In this document: positions 52,568 to 63,644 of the stretch, piece after piece
Numbering within the stretch: position 1 is the stretch's first letter
Layout of the letters: each line of letters begins with the position of its first letter
Assembly: GCF_000725385.1 (NCBI RefSeq)
Contig: NZ_CP008884.1
Coordinates: 3,348,001 to 3,412,000 of the forward strand
Source: Dyella japonica A8
GTDB lineage: Bacteria; Pseudomonadota; Gammaproteobacteria; Xanthomonadales; Rhodanobacteraceae
Direction: 5' to 3'
DNA length: 64,000 bases
Translations under genes and position numbers: made by a program
Notes under the pieces: generated by a model
Database searches by the model: none
What the model was told of the DNA's origin: nothing
The model's input: the letters and a program-made list of their open reading frames with translations, nothing else

Positions 52568-55084
52568 TCAGTGAGGCCGCGTGTAGGACTCCTGATCCTG
52601 CGACTCCTCGATGGGTGCCTCCACCTTCGGCTTGTCGCCGTCGGCGGCCTGACGCGGATGCAGCGGGCTCTCCAGCGCGATATCCAGCACCTCGTCAATC
52701 CAGCGCACCGGATGGATGTCCAGCGAAGACGTGATGTTGTCTGGAATATCCGCCAGATCCTTCTTGTTTTCGTCCGGAATAATCACGGTGGTGATGCCGC
52801 CGCGATGCGCCGCCAGCAGCTTCTCCTTGAGACCACCGATCGGCAGCACGCGGCCGCGCAGGGTGATCTCACCCGTCATGGCCACCTCGGAGCGCACCGG
52901 CACCTTGGTCAGGGCGGACACCAGCGCCGTGCACATGGCGATGCCTGCGCTCGGACCATCCTTCGGCGTCGCGCCCTCGGGCACGTGGATGTGGATGTCG
53001 TACTTCTCGTGGAAATCCGCCTCGATGCCGAGGCGATCGGCACGCGCACGCACCACCGACAACGCCGCCTGGATCGACTCCTTCATGACGTCGCCGAGCT
53101 GCCCGGTATGCACCAGACGCCCCTTGCCCGGCACCACCGAGGCTTCGATGCTGAGCAGGTCGCCGCCCACCTGGGTCCAGGCCAGGCCAGTGACCAGGCC
53201 AACTTCGTTCTGCAGCTCCTTGCGGCCGAAGTCGAAGCGACGCACACCCAGGTAGTGCTCCAGGTTCTCCGAGTTGACCACCACGCGACCCGGCGCCTTC
53301 GTCTTCGATTTGGCCGTCTTTACGGCTGCCGAAGCCTTCTTGGACTCGTTCTTGGCGGACGCCTTCCGGACCTGGCCAAGCGTCAGCTCCTTCACCACCT
53401 TGCGGCAGATCTTGGACACTTCACGCTCGAGGTTGCGCACGCCCGATTCGCGCGTGTAGTAACGCACGATGTCGCGGATAGCCTCCTCGTCGACACTGAG
53501 CTCCTCGGGCTTCAGGCCATTGGCCTTCAGCTGCTTGGGCAACAGGTACTTCAGGGCGATGCCCAGCTTCTCATCCTCGGTGTAACCCGGGATGCGGATG
53601 ACTTCCATGCGATCCAGCAGCGGACCGGGGATGTTGAGCGAGTTGGCGGTGGCGATCCACATCACCTCGGACAGGTCGAGATCGACCTCCAAGTAATGGT
53701 CGTTGAAGGCGTGGTTCTGCTCGGGGTCGAGCACTTCCAGCAGCGCCGACGACGGGTCGCCGCGGAAATCCATCGACATCTTGTCGATCTCGTCCAGCAC
53801 GAACAGCGGATTCTTCGAGCCCACCTTGTTCAAATTCTGCACGATGCGGCCCGGCATAGAGCCGATGTACGTGCGGCGGTGGCCACGAATTTCCGCCTCG
53901 TCACGCACGCCACCCAGGCTCATGCGGACGAACTTGCGGTTGGTAGCCTTGGCGATCGACTGGCCGAGCGAGGTCTTGCCCACGCCCGGCGGGCCAACCA
54001 GGCACAGGATGGGGCCACGCATGGTGTTCACGCGCTGCTGCACCGCGAGGTACTCAAGGATGCGCTCCTTGACCTTTTCAAGACCAAAGTGGTCCGCATC
54101 GAGCACGTCCTGGGCGAGCTGGAGATCCTTGCGGACCTTGCTCTTCTTTTTCCAGGGCACGCCCACCAGCCAGTCGAGGTAGTTGCGCACCACGGTGGCC
54201 TCGGCCGACATCGGCGACATCTGGCGCAGCTTGCCGAACTCCTGGCGCGCCTTGGCCAGCACCGGCTTGGGCATGCCGGCGTTCTCGATCTTCTTCTGCA
54301 GATCTTCGATTTCGTTAGGGCCATCCTCGCCCTCGCCGAGCTCCTTCTGGATGGCCTTCATCTGCTCGTTGAGGTAGTACTCGCGCTGGCTCTTTTCCAT
54401 CTGCGACTTCACGCGGCCGCGGATGCGCTTTTCCACCTGCTGCAGATCCATTTCGCCGTCGACCAGGCCGATCAGCAACTCAAGTCGCTGGCCGACATCA
54501 GCCGTTTCCAGCACTTTCTGCTTGTCGGCCATGCGCACCGACAGATGCGCCGCGATGGAGTCCGCGACGCGCGACGGGTCATCGATGCCGGACAGGGTCG
54601 CCAACACTTCAGGCGGAAGCTTGCGGCTCTGCTTGACCAGCTGCTCGAACAGCGAGATCAGCGTGCGCGACACCACGTCGAGCTCGCGCTCCTTCGTGCT
54701 GTACACCGGCTCGACCACGCGCGAGGTGGCCGTCAACATGCCACCGTCTTCGTTGTAGTCCTCGATCTGCACGCGCGACTGGCCCTCGACCAGCACCTTC
54801 ACGGTGCCATCGGGCAGCTTCAGCAGCTGGAGCACGCCAGCCAACGTGCCGATCTCATGGAGGTCGCTGATCTTCGGGTCGTCGATATCCGGGCTCTTCT
54901 GCGCGACCAGCAGGATCTGGCGCTCACCCTCCATCGCGCGCTCGAGCGCGCGCATGGACTTGTCGCGCCCGACGAACAGCGGAATGACCATGTGGGGATA
55001 CACCACCACGTCACGCAACGGCAACACTGGCAGAGCGTCCAGCGTGGCTCCGGTGGCCTGGGGATTGGGGGCGGTCTTTGCCAT
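52568..55084 (-). CDS. lon: ATP-dependent protease Lon
   Basis: The 838-residue protein has a LAN substrate domain (about 15-210), a coiled-coil helical region, AAA+ with Walker A GPPGVGKT (364-371) and Walker [11 protein letters not shown], and the protease domain with catalytic Ser712 (KDGPSAG) and Lys754. It degrades misfolded and regulatory proteins. It is longer than E. coli Lon (784) mainly because of a Lys/Ala-rich insert at about 572-600 between the AAA+ and protease domains. The ATG at 55084 gives the family start; an ATG 42 bases upstream is unlikely. Follows clpX. Confidence 0.96.
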   Translation of the reverse strand: MAKTAPNPQATGATLDALPVLPLRDVVVYPHMVIPLFVGRDKSMRALERAMEGERQILLVAQKSPDIDDPKISDLHEIGTLAGVLQLLKLPDGTVKVLVEGQSRVQIEDYNEDGGMLTATSRVVEPVYSTKERELDVVSRTLISLFEQLVKQSRKLPPEVLATLSGIDDPSRVADSIAAHLSVRMADKQKVLETADVGQRLELLIGLVDGEMDLQQVEKRIRGRVKSQMEKSQREYYLNEQMKAIQKELGEGEDGPNEIEDLQKKIENAGMPKPVLAKARQEFGKLRQMSPMSAEATVVRNYLDWLVGVPWKKKSKVRKDLQLAQDVLDADHFGLEKVKERILEYLAVQQRVNTMRGPILCLVGPPGVGKTSLGQSIAKATNRKFVRMSLGGVRDEAEIRGHRRTYIGSMPGRIVQNLNKVGSKNPLFVLDEIDKMSMDFRGDPSSALLEVLDPEQNHAFNDHYLEVDLDLSEVMWIATANSLNIPGPLLDRMEVIRIPGYTEDEKLGIALKYLLPKQLKANGLKPEELSVDEEAIRDIVRYYTRESGVRNLEREVSKICRKVVKELTLGQVRKASAKNESKKASAAVKTAKSKTKAPGRVVVNSENLEHYLGVRRFDFGRKELQNEVGLVTGLAWTQVGGDLLSIEASVVPGKGRLVHTGQLGDVMKESIQAALSVVRARADRLGIEADFHEKYDIHIHVPEGATPKDGPSAGIAMCTALVSALTKVPVRSEVAMTGEITLRGRVLPIGGLKEKLLAAHRGGITTVIIPDENKKDLADIPDNITSSLDIHPVRWIDEVLDIALESPLHPRQAADGDKPKVEAPIEESQDQESYTRPH

Positions 55085-55195
55085 CGAAGAGAATCTCTCG
55101 TGATGAAATCGTCTTTGCACCGACACTGCGCCGGGTGCATCTGTACGTCAAGTGGTGGCTTGCGGCCGCTCACACAAGTGCATGAGCCGCCGCGC

Positions 55196-55229
55196 AAACA
55201 AAATGGCCCCGGCATTTCTGCCGGGGCCA
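55196..55229 (-). terminator. Terminator of clpX
   Basis: An 11-bp perfect stem (55204-55214 with 55219-55229, loop TTTC), followed on the minus strand by ATTTTGTTT, 27 bases after the clpX stop. Confidence 0.85.
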
Positions 55230-55256
55230 CCCAAGTCACTTGCGCGCTTGAATTGC

Positions 55257-56552
<1,296 letters not shown>

Positions 56553-56658
56553 GCCTGGATCCTGCTAGTAAATCGATTACGGTTTGAGAATAGCACAGCG
56601 TTCCGCGTCTGAAGCCAGACGCGGAACCACTTGCAAACCCGGTACCAAATACCTGAAA

Positions 56659-57288
56659 TCAGGCCGATTTCACCGTATCGACCGCGCGGCGGTCGAGGAC
56701 CTGGTCGATCAGGCCGTATTCCTTGGCCGCCTCGGCGCTCATGAAGCGGTCGCGCTCCATGTCCCGCTCGATCTTGTCCAGGGGCTGGCCGGTATGCTGA
56801 ACGTAGATGTCGTTCAGGCGGCGGCGCAGGTACAGGATTTCCTGGGCCTGGATCTCGATGTCGGTCGCCTGGCCGCGAGCGCCGCCCGACGGCTGGTGGA
56901 TCATCACGCGGGAGTTGGGCAGCGAGTAGCGCTTGCCCTTGGCGCCAGCCATCAGCAGCAGCGAGGCCGCACTGCAGGCCTGGCCGATGCACATGGTGCT
57001 GACGTCCGGCTTGATGAACTGCATGGTGTCGTAAATCGCCAGCCCGGCGGTAACCGCACCGCCCGGGCTGTTGATGTACAGATGGATGTCCTTGTCCGGG
57101 TTTTCGGACTCGAGGAACAGCATCTGCGCGACCAGCAGGTTGGCCACCTGATCGTTCACCTCGCCCACGAGGAAGATCACGCGCTCCTTCAGAAGGCGCG
57201 AGTAAATGTCGTACGAGCGTTCGCCGCGAGCGGTCTGCTCAACGACGATCGGTACCAGGTTGAGGTTCTGGATCGGGTCCATAGCCAT
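56659..57288 (-). CDS. clpP: ClpP protease subunit
   Basis: The 209-residue serine protease has catalytic Ser106 in [10 protein letters not shown], His131 in MIHQPSGG and Asp180 in ERDRFMSA, with YINSPGGAV for oligomer contacts. Family members more often read GQAASMGA around the serine; the change is minor. It follows tig by 37 bases, the conserved tig-clpP-clpX order. Confidence 0.97.
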   Translation of the reverse strand: MAMDPIQNLNLVPIVVEQTARGERSYDIYSRLLKERVIFLVGEVNDQVANLLVAQMLFLESENPDKDIHLYINSPGGAVTAGLAIYDTMQFIKPDVSTMCIGQACSAASLLLMAGAKGKRYSLPNSRVMIHQPSGGARGQATDIEIQAQEILYLRRRLNDIYVQHTGQPLDKIERDMERDRFMSAEAAKEYGLIDQVLDRRAVDTVKSA

Positions 57289-57325
57289 GCGTGTCGCTCT
57301 CCGGTTGATTGGCCTGAAGGATGCC

Positions 57326-58618
57326 TCAGGCGCTGACCGGGCGCATCACCTCGTCGAAGCCCAGGTTCTGCACGGTGGTGGCGGCGTGATCTGCCACCCA
57401 CTCGGCCACCTGGTCTTCCATCACGCGATTCTGCAGCCCGGACATCAATTGGGGGTCGCGGTTGTAAAGTTCAACAACCTTCTCCGGCTCCTCGTAGGTC
57501 GAGGCGATGGCGGCCAGCTGCTCGGCCACGCGGCTACGGTCGATGACCAGCGCCTGCTTGCGGGCGATTTCACCCATCAGCAGACCGGCGATGACGCGCT
57601 TGCGGGCCACCGGGGCGGCGGCCTCGAGCAACTGCTGCGGCACCTGCTGGCCACGCGGAACGCTGTTCTGGGCCAGGGCATGGGCCTCGGACTGCACCAT
57701 CACGTTCGGCACGTCCAGGTCCGGATGGGCGTCGGCCAGCTTCTCGGCCACTTCCGACTTCAGGCGTGCCATCAGGGTGGCCTTCAGTTCGCGCTCCAGA
57801 TTGGCGCGGACTTCCTTGCGGAACTTCTCCAGGTCGCCGTCGGTGATGCCGAACAGCTGGGCGAAGTCGGCGTCGACTTCCGGCAGCTTCGGCTCCTGCA
57901 CCTTGATGATCTTGAAGTGGCAGTTGGCGGTCTTGCCAGCCAGGCTTTCGTTGCGGAAGTCGGCCGGGAACTCGACGTCGGCGTCGAATTCCTCATCGGC
58001 CTTGCGACCGGTCAGCACGTCGTCCAGCGCCTTGAACAGGTTGCCCGAGCCCAGCACGCTGCCGGCGCGCTCCAGGCCTTCTTCCGGGAAGCGGTAGTCG
58101 CCGGCCTGTGCCGAGTACTCGAACATCACGAAGTCGCCCTCGGCCGAGGCACGCTCGACCGGGTCGAAGCTGCGGCGCTGCAGGCGCAGGGTTTCGATCA
58201 TCTTTTCGATGTCGGCGTCGCTCACCTCGGCAACCGGGCGGCTGATTTCCAGCTTGGCGACGTCGATTTCCGGGAATTCCGGCATCACTTCGAAGGTGGC
58301 GGTGTAGGCGATTTCGCCGTTTTCCGGGCGGCCGGTGGTATCGATCGACGGGTTGGCGATCGGACGCAGGTTTTCCTGGTTGACGGCTTCGCGCAGCGTG
58401 CTGCCGATCAGGTCGGAAAGCACTTCGCCACGCACCTGGTCGCCAAAACGCTGCTGAATCACCGCGGTCGGCACCTTGCCCGGGCGGAAGCCCTTGAGGC
58501 GCACCGTGCGACCCATTTCGGCGATGCGGGCGCTCACCTGCGACTCGAAACGCTCCGCGGGGAACTTCACCGTGAGCTTGCGCTCGAGCTTGCCGACGTT
58601 TTCAACCGAAACCTGCAT
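57326..58618 (-). CDS. tig: Trigger factor
   Basis: The 430-residue ribosome-associated chaperone has the ribosome-docking loop GFRPGKVP (about 44-51), an FKBP-like isomerase domain (about 150-240) and a helical C-terminal domain. It binds nascent chains at the tunnel exit. The start at 58618 follows an AGGAGA site; longer in-frame extension runs into the tRNA-Leu gene. Two tandem hairpins lie in its leader. Confidence 0.96.
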   Translation of the reverse strand: MQVSVENVGKLERKLTVKFPAERFESQVSARIAEMGRTVRLKGFRPGKVPTAVIQQRFGDQVRGEVLSDLIGSTLREAVNQENLRPIANPSIDTTGRPENGEIAYTATFEVMPEFPEIDVAKLEISRPVAEVSDADIEKMIETLRLQRRSFDPVERASAEGDFVMFEYSAQAGDYRFPEEGLERAGSVLGSGNLFKALDDVLTGRKADEEFDADVEFPADFRNESLAGKTANCHFKIIKVQEPKLPEVDADFAQLFGITDGDLEKFRKEVRANLERELKATLMARLKSEVAEKLADAHPDLDVPNVMVQSEAHALAQNSVPRGQQVPQQLLEAAAPVARKRVIAGLLMGEIARKQALVIDRSRVAEQLAAIASTYEEPEKVVELYNRDPQLMSGLQNRVMEDQVAEWVADHAATTVQNLGFDEVMRPVSA

Positions 58619-58643
58619 GACGTCTCCTGGTGTACCGGTAAGT

Positions 58644-58679
58644 GCGCCCGTCAAGGGCGCCTGGCGGCCACTGGCCGCC
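58644..58679 (-). promoter_or_regulatory. Tandem hairpins in the tig leader
   Basis: GCGCCC/GGGCGC (58644-58660) and GGCGGCC/GGCCGCC (58663-58679) lie between tRNA-Leu and tig. On the minus strand, a T-rich tract precedes rather than follows them, so they are not ordinary terminators; they may act in processing or leader folding. Confidence 0.5.
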
Positions 58680-58705
58680 TGCAATAAAGAGAAAAAACCA
58701 AGGGA

Positions 58706-58790
58706 TGGTGCGAAAGGAGGGACTCGAACCCTCACGGGGTTACCCGCTGGAACCTAAATCCAGTGCGTCTACCAATTCCGCCACTTTCGC
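58706..58790 (-). tRNA. tRNA-Leu(TAG)
   Basis: Eighty-five bases with acceptor GCGAAAG/CTTTCGC, anticodon loop TTTAGGT in CTGGA/TCCAG, a long variable arm, T loop GTTCGAGTC and encoded CCA. It lies 87 bases upstream of tig on the same strand. Confidence 0.96.
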
Positions 58791-59034
58791 ATCAGAACAA
58801 CCAAGAGGAAGTGTCCGCAAGCATCGGATTTCCAAGGGAATATTCAGGCCAAAACCCAACACACCCCGCCCCGCCAGCTTCCGGGCACTCCGCCCCTAAG
58901 TCGATGATTCCCTTACACGAAAGCGGGTCATTTTACGGTTCGCCCGGGGGGCAGCACAAGCGGGGAAACTCTGACCGGGCGCGCCGTCTCGGCATGATTG
59001 CGACACCCTGCGTTTCCAGCGCCGCGAGGCCGCC

Positions 59035-60978
59035 CTACAGCTCGCGCAACACCCTGAAGCCGACCCGGCCGCTGCGCACGCTGGCGTCCGCGCCCTGCCG
59101 GTAGGCCGAGCGCACCTGCTCCGGGGAGCTGCCCCACGAGCCGCCACGCACCACGCGGATGCCGCACCCGGGGTTGACCCAGGCGCTGCCGTCGCGCGGC
59201 GCACGCAGGTAGCTGTCGTGCCAGCAGTCCTGCACCCACTCCGAGACATTGCCGTCGATGTCGTACAGGCCGAACGGATTGGGCGCGAAGTTCATCACGG
59301 GCGCCGGCCCCCAGAACCCGTCCCGGTATCCCTGGAACGCATTGCTCCAACGTCGGCCACTGGGCGATCGGTCTCCGGAACCTGTGAGATTTTCCACCTT
59401 GCCACTGGGTGCGCCGTCGCCCCACCAATACCGCGTGGTGGTTCCGCCGCGCAGGGCGTATTCGAATTCCGCCTCGCTGGGCAGGCGATAGGTCTTGCCG
59501 GTGCGCTGGCTCAGCCAGTCCACATACGCCTTGGCATCGTTCCAGGACACATTGACCACGGGCAACCGGCTGTCCGCGGTGTGGCCCGCGTAGTCGTCCT
59601 GCCAGCTGGCACTGGAGTCGTCGCGCATGGCGCCCGTGCCCTCGTCATACACGCTGGCGCCACCCAATTTGGCCGAGTCAGGCTGGTAGCCGCTGGCACG
59701 AACGAACTCACGGAACTGCCCCACGGTGACGGACGTTCGCGACAAGGCGAAGCCCTTGGCGATGGTCACGTCATGCTGTGGTGTCTCGGCATCCTCGCGG
59801 CCGGTTTCGTTGTCGGGCGCGCCCATCGGGAAGCTGCCCGTGGGAATGACCACCATGGAGGGCGCCTGTCCCGGCATATCGGCGAAGCGATCGCCGAAGA
59901 CCTGTCCCGGCTTGTAGCTCGAATAAAGGCGCGCATTGGTAAGGCGCTCGCCGAACTCGCCCAGCCCCGCCAGATCCGGACTGATGGCCTTGGCCTGGTC
60001 CGCAAGCTGCTGGGCCAACGTCAGGTTGCCCCCATCCAGCGCGGAACGTGCCTGCGCCAGCAGCCCACTGGCACGCCCTTGCCGCATGCTGTCCACGCGA
60101 CCATGCACATCGCGCAGTGCCTGCGAATCGGGTGCGATCTGCGCGGCCTCGGCCAGCGCCTGATCGGCCGACTTGAAATCGTTCTGCGCCACCGCGGCCA
60201 ACGCGCGATCCAGAATGACGCGCTGCACCTGCAGGGTGCCTTGCGCCGCCACGGCATTGTCCGGGTCCAACTGCTGCACCTGGTGGTAGAGCTCCAACGC
60301 GTTGTTTCCGGCCGGCTGATCGGCGTTGCCCTGTTGCAACAGCATCGCCGCCTTGGCGAGCAGCGGCCGGACCTGCGCCAGCGTCTTCAGCTTGCCCTGC
60401 AATGGCGTCACATCATCGGCGGAATCAGGAATGAGCTTGAGCGTGTCGAGAAGATCCGTGGCCGATTCCGCATCGCCGACCGCCAGGTTCTGGTTGATCT
60501 CGGCCACCAGCCGTGCACGAACCTCGAACAGGCCCTGCGCCGCGCGACGACTGTCGGGCTTGTCTTTCAATGCCTGCTCGTAAAGCGCCGCGGCGCTGTT
60601 CTGGTCGCCCGCCAGCTGCCCGGCCTTCAGCGCCTTGTCGGCGCGGGTGATCAGCGCCTCGACTTCGGGCGTATCCGCGCTCAGCTGCTCGGGAAGATGG
60701 GTGTTCTTCTTGCTCAGGCGTGCCACCACCACGTCCGTCGGGGCAAGCGTGAGAGGCGGCCCTGCATCCACCTCGCTTGGTTCGGGCAGGCGCAGCGACG
60801 AGGCCGGGGCGACCGTGTTGGCCGGCCCCAGGTTCATCGCGCGATGCGTGGCCGTCACCGACGGCTCGACATGGAACACGCGCGGAAAGAAGTGGTAGAC
60901 GAGGGCCAGCCCGAGCACGACGACGCCCACGGCACCGCCGAGGGATCGCTGTCGTCGTACGGTTTCCTTGCTCGGCAT
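59035..60978 (-). CDS. Membrane-anchored protein with TPR-like repeats and a SUMF1/FGE-type domain lacking the catalytic cysteines
   Basis: The 647-residue protein has a short basic N-terminus, one transmembrane helix (about 13-30) and a periplasmic region. Residues 100-370 are Ala/Leu/Gln-rich helical repeats that look like TPRs (for example ALYEQALKDKPDSRRAAQGL). The C-terminal 255 residues form a formylglycine-generating-enzyme-type sulfatase-modifying domain: MVVIPTGSFPMGAPDNETGR, PVVNVSWNDAKAYVDWLS, YRLPSEAEFEYALRGG, DIDGNVSEWVQDCW and VRGGSWGSS. Aerobic FGE has two cysteines after the RGGS; here that stretch reads GSSPEQV, so formylglycine synthesis is unlikely. A structural or ligand-binding role is inferred. 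It is divergent from rnd. Confidence 0.83.
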   Translation of the reverse strand: MPSKETVRRQRSLGGAVGVVVLGLALVYHFFPRVFHVEPSVTATHRAMNLGPANTVAPASSLRLPEPSEVDAGPPLTLAPTDVVVARLSKKNTHLPEQLSADTPEVEALITRADKALKAGQLAGDQNSAAALYEQALKDKPDSRRAAQGLFEVRARLVAEINQNLAVGDAESATDLLDTLKLIPDSADDVTPLQGKLKTLAQVRPLLAKAAMLLQQGNADQPAGNNALELYHQVQQLDPDNAVAAQGTLQVQRVILDRALAAVAQNDFKSADQALAEAAQIAPDSQALRDVHGRVDSMRQGRASGLLAQARSALDGGNLTLAQQLADQAKAISPDLAGLGEFGERLTNARLYSSYKPGQVFGDRFADMPGQAPSMVVIPTGSFPMGAPDNETGREDAETPQHDVTIAKGFALSRTSVTVGQFREFVRASGYQPDSAKLGGASVYDEGTGAMRDDSSASWQDDYAGHTADSRLPVVNVSWNDAKAYVDWLSQRTGKTYRLPSEAEFEYALRGGTTTRYWWGDGAPSGKVENLTGSGDRSPSGRRWSNAFQGYRDGFWGPAPVMNFAPNPFGLYDIDGNVSEWVQDCWHDSYLRAPRDGSAWVNPGCGIRVVRGGSWGSSPEQVRSAYRQGADASVRSGRVGFRVLREL

Positions 60979-61084
60979 GTTGGGCGTCCCTGGGCGGCCT
61001 GCTATGGTGCGCAATCTAAACCTTAGGCACAAACCGATGTCAGGACAATGCACGAACGCATGCCCGGCATCGCCAGGAAGACGC

Positions 61085-62203
61085 ATGCTAGAAGAATCCT
61101 CCCTCGCGCCCGCCGCCGCCTGGATCCAGCGGCGCGAAGACCTGCAAGCCTGGCTCGCGGAGCTGCCGGACGATGCCGCGCTCGGTTTCGACACCGAATT
61201 CATGCGCCGGAACACCTTTTACCCGCAGCTGGCCCTGCTTCAACTGGGCTGGAACGGTCGCTACGCACTGGTCGATCCGGTGGCCTTCGACATCGGGGAT
61301 GCACTGGCTCCGCTGATCGGCAACGGCAACGCGGTCACCGTCATGCACAGTGCCAGCGAGGATCTGGAAGCCCTTTCGCCCCTCCTGCCACACGGCCCGC
61401 GCCAGCTGTTCGACACCCAGATCGCCGCTGCCTTCGTCGGCATGGGACTGGGCATCAGCTATCGCGCACTCGTGGCAGAGCTGGTGGGCGCAGAGCTGGA
61501 CAAGGGTGAAACGCGCTCGGACTGGCTGCAGCGGCCGCTGACCGATTCGCAGCGTGCGTACGCCACGCTGGACGTGGTCTATCTCAAGCCCGTCCACGAG
61601 CAACTGGCCGAACGACTGGCTCAACGCGACCGTGCCGCATGGCATGCGGAGGATTGCGAACGCCTCAAGCAGCGCGCCTGTTATCGCGAAGGCGATCCGC
61701 AACCGCAGCGCAGTTTCCGCAGCGCGTCGGACTGGCGCCCCGAACAGCGCGCCCTGCTCCGTCGCGTACTGCTGTGGCGCGACCGGTCGGCACGCACGCT
61801 GGATCGCCCGCGCCCCTGGCTGCTCGAGGACGCCACGGTGATGAGCCTGGTCCAGCACCTGCCGCGCTCGGCCAACGAACTCGACGAACGGACGCGCGGC
61901 CAGCGCGCGCTGCGCTCACCACAGCGCGTGGAATTGCTGGAGGTGCTGCAACGCGCGATCGATGCCGACGAAGTGGACGCCACCGAGGCCATTCCCGAAT
62001 CGCCCCAGGGCGATGCGAAGCGCGCCCTGGCCACCATGAAGGATTGCGTGGACAAGCGCGCGACGGAACTGGACCTGCCGGCCGGCCTGCTGTGCCCGCG
62101 CAAGGTGCTGGAGGAATACGTGGTCACCGCCGAATGGCCCGACTTCCTCGAAGGCTGGCGCCGCGAGATGCTGTTCGAGCCGCTCAGCCGCCTGCTTCCC
62201 TGA
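61085..62203 (+). CDS. rnd: Ribonuclease D
   Basis: The 372-residue enzyme has the DEDD exonuclease domain with GFDTEF (Asp36, Glu38), [20 protein letters not shown] and the Tyr-containing YATLDVVYL, followed by an HRDC domain (about 210-290). It trims the 3' ends of tRNA precursors. The ATG at 61085 has an AGGAAG site; an ATG 48 bases upstream is less likely. A tRNA-Ala gene follows 58 bases downstream. Confidence 0.93.
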   Translation: MLEESSLAPAAAWIQRREDLQAWLAELPDDAALGFDTEFMRRNTFYPQLALLQLGWNGRYALVDPVAFDIGDALAPLIGNGNAVTVMHSASEDLEALSPLLPHGPRQLFDTQIAAAFVGMGLGISYRALVAELVGAELDKGETRSDWLQRPLTDSQRAYATLDVVYLKPVHEQLAERLAQRDRAAWHAEDCERLKQRACYREGDPQPQRSFRSASDWRPEQRALLRRVLLWRDRSARTLDRPRPWLLEDATVMSLVQHLPRSANELDERTRGQRALRSPQRVELLEVLQRAIDADEVDATEAIPESPQGDAKRALATMKDCVDKRATELDLPAGLLCPRKVLEEYVVTAEWPDFLEGWRREMLFEPLSRLLP

Positions 62204-62218
62204 GCCGGCGGCAGGGGC

Positions 62219-62248
62219 TTGGCGAACGCCAAAGTTCACTGGTAATAT
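62219..62248 (+). promoter_or_regulatory. Putative promoter of tRNA-Ala(CGC)
   Basis: TTGGCG (62219-62224), 18 bases, TAATAT (62243-62248), 13 bases before the tRNA. Confidence 0.6.
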
Positions 62249-62261
62249 CGATGGCTCGTGT

Positions 62262-62337
<76 letters not shown>

Positions 62338-62352
62338 ATCAGAATCAAAACG

Positions 62353-62394
62353 ACAGCGCTTTATGCCTCGCGGCGTGAAGCGCTGTTTTGTTTT
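62353..62394 (+). terminator. Terminator of tRNA-Ala(CGC)
   Basis: ACAGCGCTT (62353-62361) pairs with AAGCGCTGT (62378-62386) across a 16-base loop, followed by TTTGTTTT. Confidence 0.75.
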
Positions 62395-62468
62395 GCGCGA
62401 TCTTCGATCGCGTTGCGCACACCTGCGTCGCGCATGCGGCCTTCAGGCGTCCGCCGCAACGCCACCAC

Positions 62469-63356
62469 TCAGTTGACCAGCGGCGGCTCGCCCACGGCCG
62501 GGCGACGCACACTCAATGCCGTGCCCGCTGCCGCCACGATGATCGCCACGATGGCCGTCCATTGCAGAAGGCTGAGGTGTTCGCTCAGCAGCACCACGCC
62601 CGCCACGGCAGCCACCGCGGGCTCCAGGCTCAGCAACGTGCTGAACGTGCGCGCCGGCAATCGCGTCAACGCCACCATTTCCAGCGAATAAGGCAATGCC
62701 GAGCTGAGCAACGCCACGCCCAACGCATAAGGCAACAACGAGGGCGAGAACAATGCGCTCCCTGCGTGCACCACGCCGAATGGAATGGCCAGCAACGCGC
62801 CGATCGAGGTACCCCAGGTCACGGCGTCCCCGCCGTGCGCTTCGCCGGCCTGCTTGCCGAACACGATATAGAGCGCCCAGCCAAGACCCGCCGCCAGCGC
62901 ATACATCACGCCCACCGGATCGAGCGTCTGCACCTCCCCGCGCAAGGGCAGCAGCAAGGCCAGCCCCATGACCACCAGGGCGATCCATGCAAAGTCGATC
63001 AGGCGACGCGAACTGAACACCGCCAACGCCAGCGGACCGGTGAATTCCAGAGCCACGGCGATGCCCAGCGGAATCGTGCGCAACGACATGTAGAACACCA
63101 GGTTCATCGCCCCCATGGCCAGCCCGTAGGCCCACAGCGCGCGCCATTGGGTACCGTTTGCCAACCTGCGCCACGGCCGGCGCCACAACAGCAGGATCAA
63201 CGCACTAAGCCCGAGGCGATAGGCGGTCGCGCCCTGCGCGCCCACGGCCGGGAACAGGTGCTTGGCCAGCGAAGCGCCGCATTGATACGAAACCATGCTG
63301 ATCAGCAACGCGCCGATCGCGAGCGCGATCGGGCCAAGGGTGGAGCGTGGGGACAT
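62469..63356 (-). CDS. rhtA: Threonine/homoserine exporter RhtA (EamA/DMT family)
   Basis: The 295-residue protein has ten transmembrane segments in two EamA repeats. It is close to E. coli RhtA: YQCGASLAKHLFPAVGA, the TIPLGIAVALEFTGPLA segment, FSSRRLIDF and LPYSLEMVALTRLPARTF, all at the expected places and with the same length. It exports threonine and homoserine, driven by proton motive force. The ATG at 63356 gives the family start. It is divergent from the DUF2076 gene. Confidence 0.92.
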   Translation of the reverse strand: MSPRSTLGPIALAIGALLISMVSYQCGASLAKHLFPAVGAQGATAYRLGLSALILLLWRRPWRRLANGTQWRALWAYGLAMGAMNLVFYMSLRTIPLGIAVALEFTGPLALAVFSSRRLIDFAWIALVVMGLALLLPLRGEVQTLDPVGVMYALAAGLGWALYIVFGKQAGEAHGGDAVTWGTSIGALLAIPFGVVHAGSALFSPSLLPYALGVALLSSALPYSLEMVALTRLPARTFSTLLSLEPAVAAVAGVVLLSEHLSLLQWTAIVAIIVAAAGTALSVRRPAVGEPPLVN

Positions 63357-63644
63357 GGGGAGGGCCGCCGTGGAGCAATACGCGCATGATGCCTGCAGAT
63401 AATTGCGAAGCCCACCATTTCCATGGACCTGACGTCGCGATTCCTGACAGATATCGTCAGCAGCGATGCACCCGCCGGCCCGCCTCACCGCTCGAAAAAG
63501 CTTGCGCATTCGCTGACTGCAAGGAAAACGACAGCGGCATGCCCCTTGATGTCACGCGTGGAGATCACACTTCCGGCACTGCATTCCGGTGAAAACAACC
63601 GCCACAGTGATCGTTACTCGCCGTCCCACGGAGATTTGTTTGTC

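Noticed and set aside
55085..55195. Heat-shock (sigma-32) promoter upstream of lon
   Set aside because: A CTTGAC box is present on the minus strand, but no CCCCAT-type -10 at the right distance, so I do not call it.
58642..58899. Plus-strand frame with KEGLEPSRGYPL opposite tRNA-Leu
   Set aside because: Antisense tRNA-Leu artefact.
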